Shown here: in pieces, positions 12,601 through 27,341 of the stretch
How positions within the stretch are numbered: the stretch's first letter is position 1
Layout of the letters: the number at the start of each line of letters is the position of its first letter
Assembly: GCA_027574665.1 (NCBI GenBank)
Contig: CM050653.1
Location: 15,212,664 to 15,276,663 of the forward strand
Reading direction: 5' to 3'
DNA length: 64,000 nucleotides
Source: Rhynochetos jubatus
Taxonomy: Eukaryota > Chordata > Aves > Eurypygiformes > Rhynochetidae
Program-made: the position numbers and the translations under genes
Notes under the pieces: model-generated
What the model was told of the DNA's origin: nothing
What the model saw: only the letters and a program-made list of their open reading frames with translations
The model's database searches: none

Positions 12601-14789
12601 AAATATTAATTTGAAACTCCTCCTGTTTTGGCTAGAGTATATTCAGATTGAAGGTAAAATCCAAGAGCGGCATTTCTGAGGTGTAGGATAGTGGCCTGGC
12701 CTCTGGTCAGTATTTTTTTACCAATGTGATGGTCATGTCTATTAGGAGGAAATAATCTTACATGTGTGTATTTTGGTACTGCAGCTATTCTCGCTGATGT
12801 GCACGCTGTCAGTCATGCGGTTATCCTACACAAAAAACATATTGGTGATTACAGAGATCTAGGATTCTGTTATGGCTCTGCACAAGCGTAAACATGTTGT
12901 CAAAAATAATTTATCCATACACTAAGTGCTGTTTATTCCATTGTTAAGTCTCACTTTAAAACTGGTGAGCAAGTTTTCTTTATGCAAAAGTATATCTTCC
13001 TTATAAAACCAGAGATCATTACAACTTTTTGGGAACCTATCTCATATTCCGTTACAGAATTTTAGCTTGTAAGAACAAATGCAGTTTATTTACGAAGTGA
13101 ATAAAACTAAGTGCCAGTTAACGGTTGAGCTATGCTGAATAACTTTCTTGTGGAGGTTTTAGAGTCTTCTGCTTATTTTTTTTTTTTTAATCTGTATTTC
13201 ATGGTTAGGCATGGGGAAGTCGGTCTGTCTAGTAACAAAACAAGCCAAGTTGGGGCCTCAGAACCTGAGAGTATAAGTGAAAATTATGGTCATATGGATG
13301 GCCATCAAAAGGCCAGTGCTCATATGTTTACTGGGTGTAATAAGACTTCTGTAGTGCTTTTGGTGTCTTGGCTTTACACTGGGCTTCTGATGTGGTTTGA
13401 TAAATGTGTAGAGCTAGAGGATCCATGGGAGAATTGGCATCACACCCCCAGGTCTCTGGGACATTGCCCGGAGCATCTGCCCATAAGGCATGTCCCTCAA
13501 GCTGAGAGACCCAGCTCTGGCAATGCCATGAACTTATTTGCCATCTTGCTATTAGCTTCAACGTAATGACAGAGCACATGGCTTCACTGGGGTGCTCTGT
13601 GGAGGCTGCACCAACACGGACTAACCTTTTCCTGGCTTCTCCTCTTTTTTTGCGCCATACCGCGTTTCCAAATTCTCATGCAGTTTCACGTGTCTCTCAT
13701 TGGCGTGGAAGAGTTGACAGCTGCTGCATGATGGCAAGGCAAATGTATCCTTCCCTCCTTGCAGTCCTGCTTGTGACTCACATGGTTTTTCTAAAGGAGA
13801 GTAAAGGACCTTAAGGACAAAGAGTTTCTTTCAGCATTTTGGGAGGCTTTTTCTTTCTCATTATAAGAACCATCAGAATAATACATTTTGCGGTAGGGGA
13901 CACACCAGCTTTTTAAGAACGATACCTGTGGAGTGCCATAATTAACGTGTGAGTCTGCAGTGGTAAGAGAAGACAAAAGAAGTGAAAGAGAGCTCAGCCT
14001 TGTACTTCCAGCTGCTGACGCCGGTGACTTCAGTAACAAATGCCTGTCATGCCAGAAATGCGAACAGCATGTGGACAAGGTTTGTTGCCATTGTAAAGAG
14101 ATAGCATACTTAATTAATTTCATGAGGCCTCTAGGCTGCTGTTGACAAAATGTGCTTACACCACAAAGTTAAGTTGCGGGTTAAGGCTAGGGTTAGGGAA
14201 GGTTCAAAGCACTGATCCCTAGACTCAAATTACTTTTAACATTTTCTTTAATGATACAGATACAATAGTTTTGCTTAATTACACTTTGCTGTCTCAAGCA
14301 ATCTTTCCCTTGAGTCACTGGAATTTTTATTACAACGCCTTAATCTGATTATGAAAATTAATGGACTTGTACTATCTTTTAATTTGCAAGAGTAAAATCT
14401 CTTTTTTTTAACTTTCAACCAGAATATAAGTATATAGTAGAGTTGTGAATTTGAAAGTCTAAAATCTTACAATGTGAGGTTAAGACAATACATTAAAACA
14501 CAGTGTGTTACTGACCTGATGCAAGTCAGCCCAAAAGTTTTCAAAATATGTAGCTGTTGAAAACATTTAAGTAAAATTTAGGAAATGCATACCTTGAATC
14601 CCACAGTAACTTGGAGGACCTATAGCAAAGCACACATATGAGAAAAAGGGGGAAAAAAACCCATAAAATGATCATGAAAGCCTGAAAACACGTATTTTCT
14701 TTCCTACCACCAGTATGTTTTGGCTTAGTTGAAGCAGAATGTGTAAAGTGTGTCTTCCCTTTTACCATTATCTTGGGGCAGCTTGCTTC

Positions 14790-15110
14790 TAGGACACTGG
14801 GCTGCGTCCACAATAACCCTGGCCTTTCACCTCCGTTGCATCTACCCTGCAGAGAAGGGAGCGCCCCCCACTCCCACTGCAGAGGCAGGAGCCACTGTTC
14901 GGGGGTCTTGCCCTTGTCTGGCCATCACAGGTATGGGGTCACCGGAGGCTGCACCAAGGACACACTTCTGCTGGCTTCCCTTGGGTTGTGTTGAAGTCCT
15001 TCAGGCGCGAGCTATCCCTGGTACCATGCTGTGAGTTACCGACACCAAGGATGCGATGAAAGCCGATAAAATTATCACGGCGGCAGACGGTAGGAATTGT
15101 CGCATGTTTT
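14790..15110. other. CpG-richer patch inside the intron
   Basis: Roughly fifteen CpGs lie in about 320 bp, well above the flanking intron, with higher GC overall. Overlapping open frames of 73-94 codons on + look like a by-product of few AT-rich stops. No TATA box, recognised exon or known repeat was identified. Confidence 0.45.
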
Positions 15111-16259
15111 AGCAAAACACACCCACGATTATTTCCTGAGACCACTTCTGCACTGCAGAATTTCCTAATGTGCTTCCTTAGAAAGCTCAGCTGTAATGCA
15201 GCATCTGTTCCATGTTTTTTATCTTTCTTTGCCTTTTCTAGCGAGTTCCTGATTTTACATATATGTTACAGAGGCATAGGGATGTAATGGGAGAGAAGTT
15301 GGATGCGATGAAGAAATAAACTAAGAGAGTTAATCAGTGTGCAGTCTCTAAGGAAGCCGTTGGACATCTTAATTCTGAGAATAGGTATGATTTAGTACCA
15401 GCTAATTAGAGATGCAGCTGGCAGCCAGGAGGAGTGTGGCTACATATGAAAATCTTAGCTTTAAAAGACTAAGAAAATATGCTGTATTGTAGGTGTGAAA
15501 TTACTGAGAATTTATTTGAACACATTTTAACATCATCTAAAATAATCCACAGATAGCACAGGACTTAAAAATGGTAGCAGAAACGCTTTAATTTTTTACA
15601 TGTGTTACAGCATTTTTTCATAAGCAGGCCCGTAGTTACTTCCCATTACCTGGCAAGGATTGGGACCTATAAAAATTAGTAAAATATGAATTCAGAGAAA
15701 AGCCAGAACGTATCAGGATAGTGATTCACCTTCTAGGAAATTACATTCTCTTAGGGGGAGAGTTGTATTTTCTATCTGTATACATGAAAAATATTGCTGT
15801 TTTTTTTTTTTTAAAAACCCTACTAGGTGAAAAAAAATGACGTTTCTGAGAAGTCCCATTTGATACTTATGAAGATATTAAAGCAATTTCCTAAGTAAAA
15901 TAAGAAAATAAACATTCAAGATGTTTTTTACAGAAATATTTTCATTTAAAGTCAAAATGATGAATTTCCTTACCACCTTTTTTCAGCTTTTCCTGCAAAT
16001 TGTATGTAAATGAATGCAAATAAGGAGTCCTCACTACGAAGTTGCTTAGAAGTGTAAAAATGCATAAAATTAAGATGCTCAGACAGAGTTGTGCATCTCA
16101 TTTATGCAAAGAATGTTTAAATTTAAATTAGATATTTCAGCTAGAAGTGTTATTGTCTCAGGTCATAAAACGTTTTCTGTGCCTTTCAGAGGTGGAAAGA
16201 AACGTTATCTCTGAAGACCTGGCAGTATGTGTGGGTGTTGGTCCTGTGTCAGCCAACCT

Positions 16260-16378
16260 AAAAATAAAATAAAATTAAATTAACACTCCCCCACCCCAAA
16301 AAACCCCAAAAACAACAACAACAACAACAAAAACAACCAGAAACCAAAACACAACCATCAAAAAGAAAGAAAAATATA
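16260..16378. repeat. A-rich tract with (CAA)n microsatellite
   Basis: AAAAT-type repeats (about 16260-16281) are followed by a C/A-only stretch with about six or seven CAA units (around 16311-16330), then further A-rich sequence. The + strand is almost free of G and T for roughly 90 nt. This could be a decayed poly(A) tail of a retroposon, but no element body is recognisable beside it. Confidence 0.8.
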
Positions 16379-17229
16379 GAAAACTCTGAAAGGTCACTGC
16401 TGCCATTTTGACCATCTTCCACCAGTGTGTGGACTAAAATTCACCAGATTTTGTTGTCTGTTTGTCTATTCAACTCTTATGCAGTAAATAAACCTGAAAC
16501 CTCGTGGAAAAGAAACCATGAAAGCTAGAACCATAGAAATGTTGGGTTTAGTTCAGACCTGCTTAAAACCTCGCACTACAGCCAGCAGACTCCCCACCCG
16601 ACTCTAATGGCGCTATACATCATGAGAAAGGAAAATTCTCTTTGATTTTCAATAAGATACCAAGCTTGAGTAATGCCTGTGGTGCTGTAAGGGATTAACG
16701 ATCTCCATGCTATTTAGAACCATGCAAACTAAATCGTAATTTTCTGTAGAATTGCCAGAGTTTTATTGTGCTGCCCAAACAAATTCAGCGAGTAGGACTC
16801 ATTAGTGTGTAAAACGGAGTTAATTTATACTGAGTATCCCCTGTCTTTGGATAGGTGTCTATATGTAAATCATCTATTCCGGTCATTAGTTTAGGCTGTT
16901 TGCATTTCCTTTGCTGCGTGAGCAAAAGTATGAAATATTAACTAAGCTTCCTTGGTGAAAGTGCCCCCTCATGCCTCATACTTGATGTGGAAAACATTTG
17001 CTCTTCTTGCAGACCTCCCATGTAATTGAAGGGTGAGAGCTGTATTATGTAGTTGAAACACCTAGTGGTAATTGGAATTTAAAACAAATTTCTGCAGCTG
17101 TAGAAACAGGAAACCAAGGTATCTCTAGAAAGCCATTCAATGAGCACTTCTGAAATATTGGGAATATTGTAGTGAATCTTTCAACAGTTGATTCCATCAT
17201 GATTGATCTTACAGATTTTTGAAGTAATT

Positions 17230-17410
17230 GATGGTATTGCTTTAGTTCAGTCCGTTAGTGCAAATAATTATTAATCAATATGCACTCAGCTCTTACTTTA
17301 GAAGATAATTTTAACACATGATTTATTCTGAACATTTCAATTGAGCTACCTTTACAAGGAGAAAATCAATTGGCTAGTGGTCTAAAGCACTTTAATTATC
17401 TGAAGAGCTA
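17230..17410. promoter_or_regulatory. Candidate conserved noncoding element
   Basis: Contains GTGCAAATAATTATTAATC (POU/homeodomain-like words), AATTGAGCTAC and CAATTGGCTAG in a non-repetitive block. Inference from motif density only. Confidence 0.25.
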
Positions 17411-20400
17411 TGTTCTTTTTTAGTTTTTTGAGGGTTTTTTTAGGCTTTTTTTCCTATATTGTCCCATTGTGCTAAAACTCTTCTGATGGGCGCTACTTTG
17501 CTGTACTCAGAAATACACTAATTCTCGTATTTCAGGTTATCTTTCTTAGAAGTTTTCAGTTTGATACTGTAAACATACATTAAACCCCAACTTTGGAAAT
17601 TAAATAATATACAAAATGGAAAAAAATTAGAGCTTTTTTCCACATGAGAAAACAGTTGGGGTTTTTTTTGTGAATGTCAACACATTTGTAATTTCTTTGG
17701 ATGTTTGTTCATTCATAGCATGCTTAGCAGTGGAAAATTACAGTTAATTTGGAAGGATAACGTGATGCCAGAACTTAGACAGAGGTTTGAAACACTATAG
17801 GACAAAAGGTGAAATCATTAATTCATTTGCAGTGGATATTAAATTTCTGAAATATGCGTTACTCTCTCATTATATTTATATTTACGTGTTTCAATATGCC
17901 TGTAAATATCATCATGAATCTGAAGCAGCACTTGTGCAGTGTCCATGAGGATGTCAATACATCCTTTCAAAATAATTTGCACTTGGGCTGAGGCATAAGG
18001 TTATGAAGCCATCTGTCATCATGAAAAATCATTAGAATAGTGTGATATAATTTCACTCATGTTCATGGTAAGTTTTATTTCAACTACACCACTACAAACG
18101 CTTCTCTCCGATGCCCTTGATAGGCTTAACAGGGAAACTTGAAAAGACTTCTGTGCCCAAATAGATCAAATGCCTGTGGATTCACACCAAAATAAGACTT
18201 CAGCCTGCAGAGAATCCTGTGGCTACACTTCAGGATGCAGGGTGGGATGCCCTGGAAGTACCTGGATACAAGTTTCTGTAATTAACAAAAGGACCTCATA
18301 TTCCTGAAATGGTCTGGATTTCATGTTTGTCTTAGTTTATATTCTTTATTGTATTTTTTTGTATTTCTCCCAAATTAGACAATGAACATATAATCATAAA
18401 CATTCAGTTTTCTATTTAATGAGATTATAGTCATTATTATTTCTGAGTTCTCATGTGTTTCCACAGTACTGCATGAGAAGAATCAGTTTTTCCTTTGGAA
18501 TAGTACAGGAAATATTTATGGATTCTCATCTACCAAAAACGCTGTATATCTTCAAGGTAGGAAAGTTCAGATTTTAGGACTGTATTTTTTTGGGAACATT
18601 CTTTAGGAAGATTCCTTAGAGGGTGTTAGTAATGTACTTCTAAGATTTTTAAAGAGTCAAATAATAAAGAGACAGCACTACAGTCTGAGCACCCAATTAC
18701 AGAAACACTTGTACATATGTTTATTTTTGTCATTAAGTACTGTGCATATGGAAAATGTCATGTCCTTAATTTCTGAGCCTTGATCTTCAAATGTAACTGT
18801 TGTAGCAACAGGGCTTTTGAACCTTGTCCTGTTAGGTGCCGAGTGCATTATTTGCTGTGTAAGCTAGTGGGAGATCTGTCTGCTCCATAGCTTGTAGCAG
18901 GTAACGCTTACCCAATAAGAAAGGAAGGAGTAGTTTTGCTTTAGGGTGTGAAAATATATTTTACTTGATGTTAATTGCTACAGCTGACTAAATGACTGGC
19001 TCTGAGTGACGTCCCAGAGGATGTCATGGAAGGAAGTGTTACAGTGGTGTGTATTTTCTGGCTAAGAGGCTGTGACTGATGACCATACTTTAAATTCTGG
19101 TTTTGGTGAGACAGACAGAAGCAGTAACAATCTGAATATTAAAATAAATCTTTGTTCATTTCAAGTGGGTGATTAAGGTTTGTCAGTGGCTTGATTTGGG
19201 ATCAAAGTTTCTATAGGAGCCAGAGAGGGGTCAGTCCTTAGATGTATTTGCTGCTTTTGCTTGGTGTCTTAGAGTCTGTGTGCTAATGCCCCTCCTGCAG
19301 AAATAACAGCTTGTTTGTTTTCCCCTGTGACGATGCTTGTAATCTGAACTTTTGCCTTAGTATATCTAGCTAAAGTTATTAGTGAGAATCCTGACCTGGT
19401 TTAAATCAACTGGATTTTTTCCATTTAATTCAGTTAATGGCCTTTCTATTTTTACTCGATATCCTTTTTGAAGAACAGCATTGAAAATGTGGGATTGGAA
19501 GCAATGCTGTATTCTCTGCTGTATGAGAAAACATAGATGAAGAAGATGTTTTCATATAGCTAATCAATAGCTTTCTAACTTGGCTGTTTTAACTATATCT
19601 ATTTTTGGGGGTGATTATCTCCATCACAAGATAACCTGTCTATGTAGTAAAGGTGATCTCTTAGCTTAATTATTTCAACTTCCAACAGAAGTGAACTACT
19701 CAGGCAGTGTATTTAGAAAAGTCTATTTTTACGGAGTTCTAACGCTAGAACAAAGGACGGGAGATCTTGATGGTGTGCTGGTAGGACTGCCACATGCAGA
19801 AGTACAATAGCGAGCACCTCTGACTGTGGAGGAACTGCCGAAACACTGTAAAATCTAGTTGGTATGTGTGAAAGATCAAGCAGGTTAACTCCTGGGATTT
19901 TTTTCTATCAAGATACTTTCTTCCTTCCATTCTGTTGCCTGCTGTCTTCAGAGCACAGTAGTATTGAGGCTCCGCAGATTTAAAACATCTGTCTTTCCAT
20001 CCCCAGTCTACTACAGAAGGATAGCTCTCAAATTTAGCAGTCATAGAAGTTTTAGCTGACATGTTAGGTTGCCTTTGTTTTTAGGAATTTTTATCCTCTG
20101 TGAGGCCACAGGCTAAGTAGGTATGCCAGTATTTTCTATGATGGGACCCTATTGTTACTTTTTAAAAAATAATTTTGTGGGCATTATTATAGAATTCAGG
20201 TACAACTAATTAAATTAGGATTAGAGACATAAATTATTTGTATTTCCCAATTTCATGTTTTCATCAGTATTTGAATTCTGTTCTTGAGATGCATGAAAAC
20301 AATGGCAGGCTTGGTCTTGTAAGGAAAGAGATCATAGTGTTATATTAAAATGTAGTTGGATATAAATTAATTTTACTAATTTTAAACAGTTAACTATTTA

Positions 20401-23400
20401 CTTCTGTTAACCACTGGAATTTTCATATTGCAATGAGTTTGAAGAATTTGGCTCATTGGGTACAAAGAAGTATGAACTAAAAATTCATATACACTTACAT
20501 GCATTAAAAACAGATCTTGAGAATATATGATAAAGTTAATGTCTTCAGGTTTTACAAGGCAAATATAATTATGTCTTTATACTCACCACAGGCTTAAGCT
20601 TTCAGGTTTGAAGTCATATAAAACTGTCTTAATTTATGAGCTCTGTCATGTTAGTGTTGGATAACTAACTAGAAGATAAATCTGTACTTAATACAAATCT
20701 GTCTGATTTGATGATGTTGGATGTAACTTACATAGAAAGTTTAGTTTTGTTGTGAAAAAAAGAGCAGTTTTATGTGGCAGCCTTGGATGGAGGTATGGTT
20801 ACTAATCCTCCATCAGTGCATATATTCTCAGAAATATTTTTGTATTTTGTACCATACTTGAGGATATTTTTTTCCATATTTTATCCTTATTCACAGCAAA
20901 AGCATGTTGTTGTGCTAAACCTTGGAGGTTTCTATTATTTATAGCCATTTTCCATAATCTCTGTTGAGAACTATTTCTGCCATATTCACTAAGAGCAAGT
21001 TTCTGGGGGACAGGTCTCAGATCTTTGTTTAGATGTGAGATGTTGTCTGGTGGTGTTGAGAAAGGAGAAAGGAGCTCACTATGTCTGCTGATCGTATAGT
21101 ATAAAGTCAGTTGTAGATGGCTCCTTCGTGTTGCATTTTGGGAATACAGCACCACAGACTCACTTTTTTTTTCAGAAGAGGTCTCCTTGTGGTTTTTTAA
21201 CAGAATGTAACATGAACCAGTCTCATAACTGATTAGCATGGTGTGCTATTCATAAACAACATACAATTAGCAGATGCTAATAATAAGCAATATTCAGCTG
21301 AAATGTCAGCGTCCAAGCAGCTTAGACAACATCTGTTTGAGCAAGACATGCAATACATGTTATATCCCTATTTTACAGAACAGCACTTAACCAAAATTCT
21401 TGGTTAACCAAAGTTTGCTTATATCCCCCAGGGCTGTACAGCATACAGACACTAGTCAGCTTAGCTGAGTATAGTCCCTGTAAAGCTGGCATTTTGGAAG
21501 CCAGCTGGCATCTTTCTGCTGTATTCTGGGATTGAGAACATGAAACACAGCCTGTTTGGAAGGAGAGGAGTCCAGCGAGCTTTGGAAAAGCTGAGAAAAT
21601 CTTTTCCTTTCTGATAAAATAAATGAGCTTTTAGCAAAAGGTTTTGATGCTCCCTCAGGACGTTTGACTAAGCATGTAAGATGGAGGTGTAGAAATGTGT
21701 CACTGGTGTATCTGCAGCTATATATATATGATGCATGTATATGTTTCCGTATAAATACTGATGTGTGGGAGAAAATAACACAAGAAAGTAAGAATATATG
21801 TCTAAATATAATACTCTGCCAGAATATTAAGTCCCTTTTTCAAGAAGACCATAATTTTCTTTGCATTGATAATTTGTTTTAAAAATTTGATAACTCTGCT
21901 CTGTTTTGTGGTCCTGTGCAAACTGACCATTTTTTGTAGGGCCTGATTTTCGAAGTCAGATTTTCTTTCTGATTTATGTCATCCTCCCTCTCTACTGGTC
22001 AACCCAAAGTATATTTTTGTTTCTTCTTTTTGCTCATGCCATGGTTGTATGGAGTGATCGCTGTTCTGCAGTCAACAAAACAATTCCTTTTATTACCAAG
22101 CCCATTTTTCCCACTATTAGGTTGACTTGAAAAATGAATTTGCTTCATTATATGAGAGAGAATATTTTCTGACAGCTTTTGAGTACAGATCATTAAAAAA
22201 TTACCAGTTTGAAATGTTGACTTTTGTCTCTTTCTTTGTCTCATTCTATCTCAAAAATAGCTTATCACATCTTTCAACTTTCTAAATAATTAAATCTCCT
22301 TGAAAACTCATGCATATTCTGCGTTGGATAGAACAGGTTGTAATTAAGCAGAGTTATTAACGATTTTGTTGTTGATAAATTTGGGCCCAACTCCGCTCTT
22401 GCAGATATCAGCTGACTTTATTGGTCTGATGTTTCTCCGTAGAGGTTACTGTTGTAAAACTAGAGTAACAGAATAGAAAACTGTACCAGAAAATCATGTG
22501 TTTACTGTATGTATAGTAGAAGATTTATTGTGTCCTTAACTGCCCATTTCTTAACAGGTCCCGTTCTGAAAATTATGAGATAGGCAAGTGGTTCATTTTC
22601 ACTTTAACAATTGTCAGCTGATTTAGGAAATTGATTACGTTTACTGTTTTGGAATAAAATGGGAACATTGTACACTCTGAAATGCATCTGAGTCCAAGCT
22701 GTGCTAACACCAAGACCAAATTCTTAGGAACTGTCTCTTTTGAGCAGAGTATTTTACAATCTCAGTATCAAAAAAGAGCCTCATTGTTTCCTAGCTATGT
22801 TCTTAATAGTAAACTCTTAATAGTGGATTTATAGGTAAACTCTTTTTGTTGGTTTTCAAGTCAGTCCATCAGCTGCCTAAGCCCCCCATATATTTCCATT
22901 TTAAATTGGGTTATTTTCGGTCTCCTTCTCCCATACCTCTCCTTTCACTTGATTTGTCTGTATGAAGACCTTCCTGGACCATAGACGAAATTACTGAGCG
23001 GTATTTTCCTGTGACTGTTTCAGTGATGGTATTTGGTAAAAGAGCACTGGTGCTAATTTTTCCTTCGGTGACATCTCTCAGTTACCTCTCACAGTCTTAA
23101 GAGGATGTAACCCCACCCACATCACTGGAGCTTTGCCTGGTACCCTATTCAAGCCTAAAAGAATGCTGCCCTAACAGACGGGAGATGTAAGAGATTACAA
23201 AGTTTTCGGCCCCTTATATTTACATTTTTACACTTTGTCTTTCTGACAAAGTAGATCCATGCTACAAACCTGTGCAATTTTATTCTTTTCGAAAGGAGAG
23301 CTTCTACACAGGAGAAATGTGAGATGCGATTCGAAGTGCGGACTTACGGTGCAGATTACAAAGGGAAACAGCGCTTCATTGTAACACTTGGGGCAGTGCT

Positions 23401-26400
23401 TTCATCCTTAACTTTTGGCATGGAACACTGATGCACAAGCAGTCTTCCCAAGCTGTTTACTCAGTAGAATGAATTTTGCTTCTTCCCGAAAAGCCTGTTT
23501 TCCGCTTTGCTAAAGGCAGCCTGCTAAGGAACCTGAATTGCCTAACCCGAGTCACATACACGTTTCTTCGCCTGCATCATGCTCTCCTCATCCTGAGGCA
23601 GTAAAAATAGCGTCAGTGTTGCTCAAGCCAGTAATGTAAAAGCTCTGGCTGTATCACTGTGAGGGCAGAGAGGCTATCAAAGCACCTCCAATGTTCAGAC
23701 TTCCCACAATTTTAGAGGGATCTTGTTGATCGTGACATGCTGTTAGAGGGAATAGCTGGATTGCAGTGCTTGAGGCCAGCTGAACTGCCCACTGCACTAA
23801 AACTTGCAGATAATAAATGAGTGGGAGAGGAAAGGTCAGGATTAGGGGTAGAGAAGGAGAGACTGTTGGAGCTTCAAATCATTTTACCTAGATTAAAATC
23901 CATCTGATATTTTTAATTTTTTGAAATGCATTAGACAAAAAAGAGTTCGTTTCTGTTCTCATGAATTTATTTTTCTGCTACAATGACCCATAGGCTCGTA
24001 TTCAATTATTTATAATGACATATCAGTAGCTATGGAGCGTTCATATCTAATATGCTAGTGGTGGTATTCTATCAGTATGTGAACTTAAAAATTAGGTGGA
24101 ATGAAACATTTTGAACTAATGTTTTAGCCTCTTCTCTCTATTAACCCTTAAAGCTTCAACTTTTCTGTGCATATGTAGTTTTACTAAGGAACAGTTGAAT
24201 ATGAGTTTTTAGAGATTCATTCTTTCCATAGATGCCTTCCTGATAAGGTTCTCAGACACAAATTCATGAAAATGGCAAAATATTTATATCAAAACTTTGC
24301 ATGTAAGCATTGCAAGTTTGTACCCTGTCTGTTGTGAGCAGTGTAGTAGATACCTTTCTGATTCCCAATGTGTTTTGCAGTGAATCAATACATAGTAAAC
24401 CAGGGCAATCCAGACCCCATCCTCAGCTCCTTGTTCATATTCCCTGTGGGGAAATTCCCCTTCTGCATTTCTCTGAGCGTTGCATCTCAGTTATATTCCA
24501 CCTTTAAACAAGGATTTGGCCCGGGCATCTTTTTGATGTAACTTGTTATGTTATTATCAATGGTTGTCATCCCAAGATCATGAGAGTGCTGAAAGAAGTC
24601 TTGAGATTAATTTTCTTCTGTTCTTTTGACTCACTTTATTGATTCTTGAGCCTTTAGAGATTTAGTGGCTTGTGTTTTCAAGTTTTTCTGCACCAGCCAT
24701 GTGAATAGGTCTTACTTTAAAAGAGAAAAAAAAGTTTTTTGAGATGCAGAACTGAAAGTCTGCAGATTTTTGTCACATATTTTCTAAACACTTTGTCTCC
24801 AGCAACATGACATGAGCTCCTGTTCTGTTACATTCCCACAGGAAAAGAGGCAGCAATTGTATGAAGTTCAGCACATCTAAAGCTATGTATATACCAAGTA
24901 GCCAGGACAGGTGTGTTGATCAACCAGCTGGAAGCTCCAAAGCAGTGTCTCAGGGCTGAGTTGTGACCACATTTCCAATGGAGTGGCCAGCGATTTCAAC
25001 TTCTGTCTTCAATCCAGGCAGTGATTTCTATAAAACTCTTAGGAACTTAAGTATCTTTGAGACATTTTTCCCTAATTTTATCTTGAATCAGGCTGTAGGC
25101 TCAAAAGTTATTAGAAAGCTCTTCATAGATTGAAATACAGACCAGTGTGATCATAAAAGCTTCTTCTCTTAGGAAGCTACATTAAAAATGTAAGGGATGT
25201 GTAACTCCCATCAGTTGGTGCTTTGGGAAAATACATAAATGTCATAAGACTAGGGATTAAATCATAAGACTTGGATAAAAGAACTGTTATATGCTGCTCA
25301 TAAACTGATCTAATTTCTCAGATATAAAATGTGTGAGTGGGCTGTGCAGTTTCGAGAACATTTTTTCCTATTTACCATGGCAGACTATTGGCAGGAGGAA
25401 GCAAAACTGCCTATTACATAGGCATGATAAAACTTATAGCAACTAAATGGAAGCTGAGGTGGGAACCCCAGACAGAGGGCTGTCATTAGGAGAGTAACAG
25501 CCTCTGTTCTCCACCAGCATTGCTAATCACTTCCTATTGGTGATTTTATAACCACAGAAAGCTCTGCAAATTTAATTGCTGGAAGTTACCTTTTTATGTC
25601 TTTTAACAGCATCTAAAATTCATGCTCAGGGACACCAATCAGTCAGGAAACAAATCTTTGCTCTGCGTTAGCCTTTGCAGGTGGTTTAAAGAAAATTTAA
25701 TTCTTTCCCACTTGGCCATGTGCAACACCTTTATCCTCTTGATGAGGTCAAAGTGCAAGTCTCCTCTGAGCTCACTGTCAGTGCTGCTGTAGTTGACTGG
25801 CAAGCCAGGGGTGCTAAAATGTTGTGCAGGTGGCAAGCTTTGCCCCTGAAACAAAGCACATCACCTCTGTGCCTATAATTTTTCCTGAAAATACGTAACT
25901 GAACCTTTCCCAAATGTGGCAGCAGTAAACAATTGTACCACTTCCAATGTCAGCACTTTTAAATGCTAATTGTACATGCTAATGGATAAGCATGGGGGCT
26001 CTTCTAACAAGAACATAATTAATTCTATTTTTTCCCTTTATCATCATGTCCACAGTGCTCTAATTATTGGGTTTACTGCATGTGTATTTTGTGGTAACTT
26101 TATAGTATTTTACTGTGGTGTATTTTCTACACTAATATGCAACTTAGCAATATCTTCCTCAGTTTTCTGCTTGTTTCCTCTCGAACATATGTCATGCCAT
26201 TTGTCAAGTGTTTTAATAGTGCCCTTTGACCTTAAAATAAAGGTAAATCAGTGTATAAAAATGTGAAAAACTTTAAAAGCGGCCTCTACTGCACCCTCCC
26301 CCCTCCGTCAAAGAGCTATCAAACAACATCATTCATTACTCACTGTTCCTGGAGCAGATGAAATGGCATGGTGTAAGTCTCCTTATTTATAATAGCGTTT

Positions 26401-27268
26401 GGTTTCTGTCATTAAAGACTTAATTTTTAGTAAAGACATGTTTTTAAAGGAAGGTACAAAGAGAGTGATCTGTTACAGTGCTGAATTTTTTATGATATAC
26501 TGAGTGTTAGCCAGAAACACTGACTTTTTAGTCCGTTGCAAGCACCTGTACCAGGATTGTTATGAAGGGTGTTCTTTATCTGAGATCACATTTACATTAG
26601 TGCTTAAATTCAGTGGAAGAAAACAGTGTGGCATGCGTATGACAGATGTACCATAAGAGCTTAAACACCTGTTTTCTGTTTAGTAATTTAAGAGATTTGG
26701 AAAGCACAAGCACAACGCAGACCTAGTGCATGTGTGATGGATATAATTTCTTTTTTAAGAGTCTCCATCATCATGTAAAAGTGATTGTTTTAAAAGTTTT
26801 TTTGTAATATCAGAACTTCTATTTTGTGCTGTTATGAAACATAGTTGTTATAATCTCTTTTAAATTCTGGGCAATTCCTCAGGCATACAGAGTGAGATAT
26901 TTCAGTGCTTGAATGCTAGGCTTTCCCAGCTTGGCTGTTTGTGGAGAGGGACTGCTCTATCTGCTCTTCAAAGGGGAAATTCTTAGACTTATTTGCAAGT
27001 GCGAATCCTCAGTGTTGTCTGAGAGGTCAATGTATTGCCACATGGAAGCATATTTCAGTTTACCTTTCATCCTTTGTGCTTGTTCCAGCGTGTTCTGTAT
27101 ATGAGAAATGAGAACAGGAAGTGTTAAGTGGAAAAGGGGAAATAATATACTTACCATATCACTGATATAACAAGAGATTGTAACATGCAGTACATCATTT
27201 TAAGAATGGATACTTAGATGTGTGTGATAAAGTAGCTTTTGGTTAGCATCTGAGGGACCCTAGAGTAA

Positions 27269-27341
27269 AACTTGCTCAAATTTTTTAAGCTCAACTTGCT
27301 CAAATTCTCTTCTCTCCCTCTTCTCTCCCTCTCCTCTCTCA
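27269..27341. repeat. 14-bp direct repeat leading into a CT-rich tract
   Basis: AACTTGCTCAAATT occurs at 27269-27282 and 27293-27306. The second copy runs into an imperfect (TCTCTCCC)n tract that is pure C/T from about 27304 to 27340. Confidence 0.85.

Noticed and set aside
13132-13566. 144-codon + strand frame
   Set aside because: No recognisable domain, a poly-Phe stretch from a T run, no flanking splice signals that make an exon, and length within chance for a 64-kb window read in six frames.
14181-14196. Telomere-like CTAGGGTTAGGG
   Set aside because: Only two hexamer units. This is expected by chance and is not an interstitial telomeric array.
14750-15034. Overlapping 94- and 73-codon + frames in the CpG-rich patch
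   Set aside because: Explained by the low stop-codon density of GC-rich DNA. No start context, domain or splice support.
16525-16610. Possible reverse CR1 tail (ACCATAGAAATGTTGGGTTTAG)
   Set aside because: Resembles the start of a reversed CR1 3' end for about 20 nt, but the following sequence does not follow the consensus.
20802-21239. 145-codon - strand frame, the longest in the window
   Set aside because: Low-complexity Ser/Lys composition, no domain or motif, and no promoter or poly(A) context. Best treated as a chance frame.
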